From JASEHD01 sp964471945 (GTDB taxonomy: Bacteria; Bacteroidota; Ignavibacteria; UBA10030; SZUA-254): 12,394 bases of DNA. The position numbers and the translations under genes were made by a program. Below are positions 12,366 through 12,394 of the stretch, piece after piece. Position 1 is the first letter of the stretch; every line of letters begins with the position of its first letter. The notes below the pieces were generated by a model. That model was not told the DNA's origin and did not search any database. It worked only from the letters and a program-made list of their open reading frames with translations. The DNA is taken from assembly GCA_964471945.1 (NCBI GenBank), contig CAYYIJ010000069.1:1-12394 (forward strand), read 5' to 3'.

Positions 12366-12394
12366 CCGTCATTCCGAACTCCCGCCTGCTGCGG
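12366..12394 (+). repeat. GC-rich palindromic intergenic repeat, cut by window edge
   Basis: CCGTCATTCCGAACTCCC leads into CCGCCTGCTGCGG (12382-12394), the start of an inverted repeat (CCGC / GCGG) that probably continues past the edge. The GTCATTCCGAACTC lead and GC-rich palindrome are of the REP-like type found between genes in such genomes. CCGCCTGCTGCGG shares 11 of 13 bases with 7422-7434 inside the aminotransferase gene. Confidence 0.5.

Overview
The window looks like chromosomal DNA from a member of the FCB group, most likely Ignavibacteria or a relative in the Bacteroidota/Chlorobi lineage. This is inferred from gene style: exported proteins with signal peptides ending in Ser-Gln, a PEGA lipoprotein, a TPR protein with a PGLGQ membrane tail, intergenic repeats typical of such genomes, and moderately AT-rich DNA. 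No rRNA, tRNA, CRISPR array, transposase or integrase was found, so the phylum is not proven.

Region 1 (1-2523, minus strand) is accessory. It holds a frameshifted GHKL (Bergerat-fold) ATPase gene running off the left edge, the 3' remnant of a second PIN-domain gene, a complete VapB/VapC pair (AbrB antitoxin, PIN RNase toxin) and a complete MntA/HepT pair (MNT nucleotidyltransferase antitoxin, HEPN RNase toxin). An 18-bp direct repeat, itself a hairpin, occurs on both sides of the hepT-mntA operon, 907 bp apart. A foldable stretch of about 86 nt lies between the two toxin-antitoxin operons. The region reads as a small defence and stabilisation island made of decaying and intact cassettes.

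Region 2 (2587-7858) contains an exported serine beta-lactamase/esterase-like hydrolase (+), a convergent Spy/CpxP-like periplasmic protein (-), and the GTPase TypA/BipA followed 20 bp later by a PLP aminotransferase (+). A strong terminator separates the first two genes, and a similar terminator-like hairpin lies directly upstream of typA. TypA and the aminotransferase both contain in-frame repeat-derived inserts: a run of GGTGAGC-type words in typA, and a 30-bp double palindrome plus a second GGTGAG-type segment in the aminotransferase.

Region 3 (7899-12217, all minus) runs, in transcription order, PEGA lipoprotein, exported YidD-like protein, TPR/PGLGQ membrane protein, DinG-type helicase, then a YbaN/DUF454 membrane protein. 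The first three are tightly packed or overlapping and share a clear sigma70-like promoter; they look like an envelope-protein operon. The window ends inside a GC-rich palindromic intergenic repeat related to the insert in the aminotransferase gene.

No gene-free stretch exceeds about 300 bases. The longest, 1475-1746, holds the vapBC promoter, one copy of the direct repeat and the candidate structured element.
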